Shown: piece by piece, positions 5,809-8,943 of the stretch
How positions within the stretch are numbered: position 1 is the first letter of the stretch
How the letters are laid out: each line of letters opens with the position of its first letter
From: an uncultured Porphyromonadaceae bacterium
GTDB taxonomy: Bacteria; Bacteroidota; Bacteroidia; Bacteroidales; Muribaculaceae
Assembly: GCA_947176615.1 (NCBI GenBank)
Contig: CAMWRO010000099.1
Location: forward strand, 1 to 8,943
Length of the DNA stretch: 8,943 bases
Reading direction: 5' to 3'
Translations under genes and position numbers: made by a program
The notes under the pieces: model-generated
What the model was told of the DNA's origin: nothing
Databases searched by the model: none
What the model saw: only the letters and a program-made list of their open reading frames with translations

Positions 5809-6432
5809 TCAGTCGAGCTGTTTCAAGTCAGAGACTTGCAGATGGTAGATGCTGATATAATCCTTGTTGGTTTTGCCAAAGCGGGTGTGGATGCGGCTCC
5901 GAAAATTTTCTATTTGCTCATCAAATGAATTGATTCCACGCTGGTTGCGAGTGATTTTGCCGTAAGGACAAGGAGGTGTTGTCACAGTGTCGAGCAACAC
6001 GTTGTTTCGGGCAAGGACAGCCTTACGGATGGCATGGTTCTCTACAATCTGCCCGATAGCGTTTTCGTCAATTCTCACTTCTCTCAGGATGCCGGTCATT
6101 GTTACGGTGTGTCCCTCGATTGATTTTGGAAACGCCCCTCCGAGGTATGCGGTCGACTCGCAAGTGAGAAGAAACGAGTCGGTTTCAGCGGCAAGAAAAG
6201 CGCGTCTTTTTCCGTGGGGGCACACATGGATACACCGGCCGGTAATAATGACTTCCTTGTTGACAAACGAATCGGGCGACGCTATAAATGAGTTGATTTC
6301 ACATATTATAGTGTCGTCGGCATTCCCTTCACCGGCATTCCGGCTGCGGTTGCTCATGTGGCCGCAAGAAATGGTCATGGGGATTGTCGCCAGCAGGATG
6401 GCTATAAGCGTCAAATAAGCATTTTTCATCAA
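5809..6432 (-). CDS. Putative lipoprotein with a predicted OB-fold-like domain, function unknown
   Basis: The product is 207 residues. A hydrophobic signal segment (about 4-20) ends in TISC, with Cys23 as the likely lipidated residue, so it should be anchored on the periplasmic side of a membrane. After a low-complexity linker (24-40), residues about 57-125 alternate in a beta-rich pattern (KEVIITGRCIHVC...HTVTMTGILREVRID). This resembles small OB-fold proteins of Bacteroidetes in which the CxxxCPHG segment (67-74 here) is a recurring signature; this is recognition by eye only. Two further cysteines are at 91 and 155. The C-terminal third has no motif I recognise. Met2 is an equally possible start. 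The gene is monocistronic, with a strong promoter and a terminator shared with the facing gene. No function can be assigned. Confidence 0.75.
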   Translation of the reverse strand: MMKNAYLTLIAILLATIPMTISCGHMSNRSRNAGEGNADDTIICEINSFIASPDSFVNKEVIITGRCIHVCPHGKRRAFLAAETDSFLLTCESTAYLGGAFPKSIEGHTVTMTGILREVRIDENAIGQIVENHAIRKAVLARNNVLLDTVTTPPCPYGKITRNQRGINSFDEQIENFRSRIHTRFGKTNKDYISIYHLQVSDLKQLD

Positions 6433-6452
6433 TCAAACTGTTCTTTGTGGTG

Positions 6453-6484
6453 CAAATGTAGCATCTTTCCGGCTGGTATGCAAA
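6453..6484 (-). promoter_or_regulatory. Promoter of the lipoprotein gene
   Basis: On the minus strand, TTTG (plus 6481-6484) is followed after 20 bases by TACATTTG (plus 6453-6460). Both boxes and the spacing match the Bacteroidetes promoter consensus, making this the best match in the window. The predicted start near 6446 leaves a leader of about 14 bases. Confidence 0.7.
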
Positions 6485-6527
6485 AAAATCGGAGGCGGTT
6501 GTTGAGGCGGTTTTCATTTTTTTATTG

Positions 6528-6535
6528 TAAATTTG
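6528..6535 (+). promoter_or_regulatory. -7 element of the pheS operon promoter
   Basis: TAAATTTG is a perfect TAnnTTTG match 23 bases before the pheS ATG. The nearest TTG upstream (6502-6504) is 23 bases away, slightly longer than usual, so the -33 box is weak. The lipoprotein promoter faces the opposite way about 45 bases to the left. Confidence 0.5.
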
Positions 6536-6558
6536 CACCTCAATTGAACACTACTGTC

Positions 6559-7578
6559 ATGATAGATAAGATAAATGAACTGAAAGAACGCATTGTCTCG
6601 CTGAGCGCGTCGTCGCTTGAAGAAGTTGAGGCATTGCGCATCAAGTATTTGAGCAAAAAAGGCGAAGTTTCGGCTTTGTTCAATGATTTCAAAAGTGTGG
6701 CTCCCGAAGAGAAACGCACAGTCGGGCAGGCACTGAACGAGCTTAAAAATATGGCTACCGAGCGCATCGCCGCCCTTCGCGAGGCTTTGGAAACATCTGA
6801 CAGCGCAGCCGATGACCTCGACCTCACCCGCACGGCTGCCCCGCTACCTCTCGGCACCCGTCACCCGCTTTCGTTAGTGCGTGACGAGATTGTGGATATT
6901 TTTTCACGTCTTGGCTTCACAATCGCCGAAGGCCCCGAAATCGAGGATGACTGGCATGTGTTCTCGTCGCTCAATTTCGCCGCCGACCATCCTGCCCGCG
7001 ACATGCAGGACACATTCTTTATAAACCGTACGCCCGACGTGTTGCTGCGCACCCACACATCCTCGGTCCAGTCACGGGTAATGGAGCGCACACAGCCGCC
7101 AATCCGCATCATCTGCCCGGGTCGTGTCTACCGCAACGAGGCCATCTCGGCCCGCGCCCACTGCTTCTTCCATCAGGTCGAGGCTCTTTATGTTGACAAG
7201 AATGTATCGTTTGCCGACCTTCGTCAGACCCTTCTGTATTTCGCCCGCGAGATGTTCGGACCCGAGACAAAGATTCGTCTCCGTCCCAGCTATTTCCCAT
7301 TCACCGAGCCGTCGGCCGAAATGGATATTTCCTGCAATCTCTGTGGCGGCAAAGGATGCTCGTTCTGCAAGCACACCGGCTGGGTGGAAATTCTCGGATG
7401 CGGCATGGTAGACCCCAATGTGCTCCGCGCTTGCGGTATAGACCCCGATGTCTATTCGGGATTCGCACTCGGAATGGGCATCGAGCGCATCACCAACTTG
7501 AAATATCAGGTCAAGGACTTGCGCATGTTCTCGGAGAACGATGTGCGTTTTCTTGAGGAATTTACAGCCGCGCATTAA
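6559..7578 (+). CDS. pheS: Phenylalanyl-tRNA synthetase alpha subunit
   Basis: The catalytic alpha subunit of the (alpha-beta)2 class II synthetase, which charges tRNA-Phe; the beta subunit gene is not in the window. The product is 339 residues, a usual length. Residues 1-85 form the helical, tRNA-binding coiled-coil arm. Motif 1 lies around 103-122, motif 2 is GRVYRNE (188-194) followed by FHQVEAL (204-210), and motif 3 is GMGIER (305-310). A cluster CNLCGGKGCSFC (259-270) precedes the conserved GWVEILGCGMVDPNVL (274-289); E. coli PheS lacks these cysteines, but Bacteroidetes homologues carry them as I recall. The frame is open upstream to 6358, but the promoter at 6528 and the family N-terminus fix the start at 6559. 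First gene of a four-gene operon, sharing one base (A of TAATG) with crcB. Confidence 0.97.
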   Translation: MIDKINELKERIVSLSASSLEEVEALRIKYLSKKGEVSALFNDFKSVAPEEKRTVGQALNELKNMATERIAALREALETSDSAADDLDLTRTAAPLPLGTRHPLSLVRDEIVDIFSRLGFTIAEGPEIEDDWHVFSSLNFAADHPARDMQDTFFINRTPDVLLRTHTSSVQSRVMERTQPPIRIICPGRVYRNEAISARAHCFFHQVEALYVDKNVSFADLRQTLLYFAREMFGPETKIRLRPSYFPFTEPSAEMDISCNLCGGKGCSFCKHTGWVEILGCGMVDPNVLRACGIDPDVYSGFALGMGIERITNLKYQVKDLRMFSENDVRFLEEFTAAH

Positions 7579-7973
7579 TGTCGCCCTTTTCGCTCGGTAA
7601 TGTCCTCCTTGTAGCCTCGGGCGGTGCCATCGGATGTCTGTTGCGCTACTATTTTCAGGTAGTAAACTTCTTCCACGCCGACGAGTATTACTTCACGGTC
7701 GGAATTAACATCACCGGCTGCTGCTTGATGGGAATACTGTGGGCGCTGTTCAAGCAGTTCGGTGTCGCGACCGGCTGGCGGCTATTCCTGCTGACCGGCG
7801 TGCTCGGCGGCTACACGACCTACTCGGCTTTTACTCTCGATGCCTTGCTGTTGCTGCATGACCGCCTGACGCTGAGATTCCTGTTTTATGTGACCATGAC
7901 GCTTGTCGGAGGCCTTGCCGGATGTGCTGCCGGTCTGTACGGAACGGAAAAATTACTCAAAATATTCGGGTAA
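7578..7973 (+). CDS. crcB: Fluoride channel CrcB/FluC
   Basis: A 131-residue membrane protein of the Fluc family, which forms a dual-topology homodimer that lets fluoride leave the cell down its gradient. Four membrane helices are visible. Family motifs are GGAIGCLLRY (15-24), the pore asparagine Asn44 in VGINITGC, and GVLGGYTTYSAF (74-85). The Phe-box motif usually reads TTFSTF; here the first Phe is Tyr82 while Phe85 is kept. The start codon overlaps the pheS stop by one base, so translational coupling is likely. nth begins one base after its stop. There is no fluoride riboswitch space in front of it, so its expression should follow pheS. A single crcB copy is seen, consistent with a homodimer. 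Confidence 0.93.
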   Translation: MSPFSLGNVLLVASGGAIGCLLRYYFQVVNFFHADEYYFTVGINITGCCLMGILWALFKQFGVATGWRLFLLTGVLGGYTTYSAFTLDALLLLHDRLTLRFLFYVTMTLVGGLAGCAAGLYGTEKLLKIFG

Positions 7974-7974
7974 A

Positions 7975-8625
7975 ATGACTGTAAAAGAACGATATGAGCG
8001 CGTGATCGAATGGTTCAGCCGCGAGATGCCCGTGGCTGAGACGGAGCTGCATTATGACAACCCCTATCAGTTGCTTGTGGCCGTCATCCTGTCGGCACAG
8101 TGCACTGACAAGCGGGTAAACATGATTACGCCGGCATTGTTTGAGGCATTCCCCACCCCCGAGTCTATGGCCGCCGCCACAGCCGAGGATATATTCCCTT
8201 ATATCAAGTCATGCTCCTACCCCAACAACAAGAGTCGTTCTCTTGCCGGGATGGCGCGAAGGCTTGTCGAGGAATTTGGCGGGGAAGTGCCGGCAGACCT
8301 TGACGCGCTGATGTCGTTGCCCGGGGTGGGCCGCAAGACAGCCAACGTGATTCTCGCCGTGGTCTATAACAGGGCGACGATGGCGGTGGACACCCATGTG
8401 TTCCGTGTCAGCGAGCGCATCGGCCTCACGACAGGCAGCAAGAATCCACTGACTACCGAGAAAGCACTTGTCAGGCATATCCCCGATGACATTATCCCAT
8501 TGGCCCACCACTGGCTCATACTTCACGGGCGCTACGTCTGCAAGTCGCGTCGCCCCGACTGCCTTAACTGCGGGTTGACATCGGTGTGCCGGTTTTATCA
8601 GAAAGAAACCAAAAAGAAAGATTAA
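7975..8625 (+). CDS. nth: Endonuclease III, DNA glycosylase/AP lyase
   Basis: A cytosolic base-excision repair enzyme that removes oxidised pyrimidines and cleaves the abasic site. The product is 216 residues (E. coli 211). The helix-hairpin-helix is LPGVGRKTANVIL (115-127) with catalytic Lys121. The catalytic aspartate is Asp139 in VDTHVFRVSERIGL. The [4Fe-4S] ligands are Cys189, Cys196, Cys199 and Cys205 in the standard C-x6-C-x2-C-x5-C spacing. All key residues are intact. The frame is open upstream into crcB (to 7903), but the ATG at 7975 gives the usual N-terminus and sits one base after the crcB stop. The association of nth with pheS is one I recall from other Bacteroidetes genomes, where a transporter gene may sit between them. 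Confidence 0.96.
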   Translation: MTVKERYERVIEWFSREMPVAETELHYDNPYQLLVAVILSAQCTDKRVNMITPALFEAFPTPESMAAATAEDIFPYIKSCSYPNNKSRSLAGMARRLVEEFGGEVPADLDALMSLPGVGRKTANVILAVVYNRATMAVDTHVFRVSERIGLTTGSKNPLTTEKALVRHIPDDIIPLAHHWLILHGRYVCKSRRPDCLNCGLTSVCRFYQKETKKKD

Positions 8626-8628
8626 AAC

Positions 8629-8943
8629 GTGGATTCCACATTTATATATATAATAGAAGTTCTCGGCACCCTCGCCTTCGGTATAAGCGGAATCCGCCTT
8701 GCCGCCACAAAGCATTTCGACTGGTTCGGTGCCTACACCGTAGGACTTGTCACTGCCATTGGCGGCGGCACGTTGCGCGACGTCCTTCTCGACATCCCCG
8801 TCTTCTGGATGCAGAACTGGCTTTATCTCGCCGTGACAGGACTGGCATTTTTGATAGTGGTCCTTTTCCGTCAGGTGCTGACATCAGGTTCCAAGTCGCT
8901 GTTTATATTCGACTCAATCGGACTGGCGCTGTTTGTCGTTATC
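8629..8943 (+). CDS. UPF0126/TRIC-like membrane protein (YicG/YadS family), 3'-truncated by the window edge
   Basis: The first 105 codons of an open frame that runs off the window, about half of the family's usual length of roughly 205 residues. It starts with GTG at 8629, three bases after the nth stop; no in-frame ATG precedes the first membrane helix. Hydrophobic helices begin at about residue 5, and the hallmark GGGTLRD stands at 45-51, followed by DIPVFW (55-60). The family has two such repeats; only the first is visible. Members are bacterial relatives of trimeric intracellular cation channels, and YicG-type proteins have also been linked to glycine transport; the substrate here is unknown. 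It is the fourth gene of the pheS operon. Confidence 0.85.
   Translation, partial: MDSTFIYIIEVLGTLAFGISGIRLAATKHFDWFGAYTVGLVTAIGGGTLRDVLLDIPVFWMQNWLYLAVTGLAFLIVVLFRQVLTSGSKSLFIFDSIGLALFVVI

Noticed and set aside
6358..6558. 67-residue N-terminal extension of PheS
   Set aside because: It runs back through the divergent promoter region and into the lipoprotein gene; the family N-terminus and promoter place the start at 6559.

Overview
The window looks like a chromosomal housekeeping segment from a member of Bacteroidales with mid-50s GC. A Muribaculaceae-type gut lineage is plausible, but that is inference. Three things point there. The proteins match Bacteroidetes versions as I know them: a DUF4492 gene directly upstream of cydA, a CydB with a GGQ motif, and a PheS with an inserted Cys cluster. 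Most upstream regions carry the Bacteroidetes sigma factor -7 element TAnnTTTG. Most start codons lack a Shine-Dalgarno sequence. I see no insertion sequence, phage gene, CRISPR array, tRNA or rRNA.

Layout from left to right. Bases 1-209 hold no convincing gene but contain a run of consecutive inverted repeats, the last of which sits just past the cydB stop codon. On the minus strand, reading right to left, come a Cof-type HAD phosphatase (4154-3306), a small DUF4492 membrane protein (3232-2987), cydA (2942-1353) and cydB (1340-210). The last three form a cytochrome bd oxidase operon with its own promoter. Bases 4155-4579 are a 425-base divergent regulatory region. Besides promoters for its two flanking genes, it contains a self-contained promoter-to-terminator unit that looks like a small RNA of about 70 nt. 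On the plus strand follows an iron-containing alcohol dehydrogenase (4580-5749). It ends in a perfect 19-bp inverted repeat shared with a convergent lipoprotein gene of unknown function (6432-5809, minus). The lipoprotein gene and pheS diverge from a 126-base region with a promoter facing each way. The plus-strand run pheS - crcB - nth - UPF0126/TRIC-like gene (6559 to the window edge) is packed with a 1-base overlap and 1- and 3-base gaps, so it is almost certainly one operon.

The genes do not form one pathway. The cyd operon provides a high-affinity oxygen-reducing quinol oxidase, useful for nanaerobic respiration in gut Bacteroidetes. The alcohol dehydrogenase would reduce aldehydes with NAD(P)H. 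The pheS operon mixes translation, fluoride export, base-excision repair and a probable cation channel.

I did not find a new multi-gene system. The items most worth a second look are the small-RNA-like unit at 4338-4426, the DUF4492 protein as a candidate third bd-oxidase subunit, a palindromic gene-end element present twice, and the hairpin chain at the left edge.
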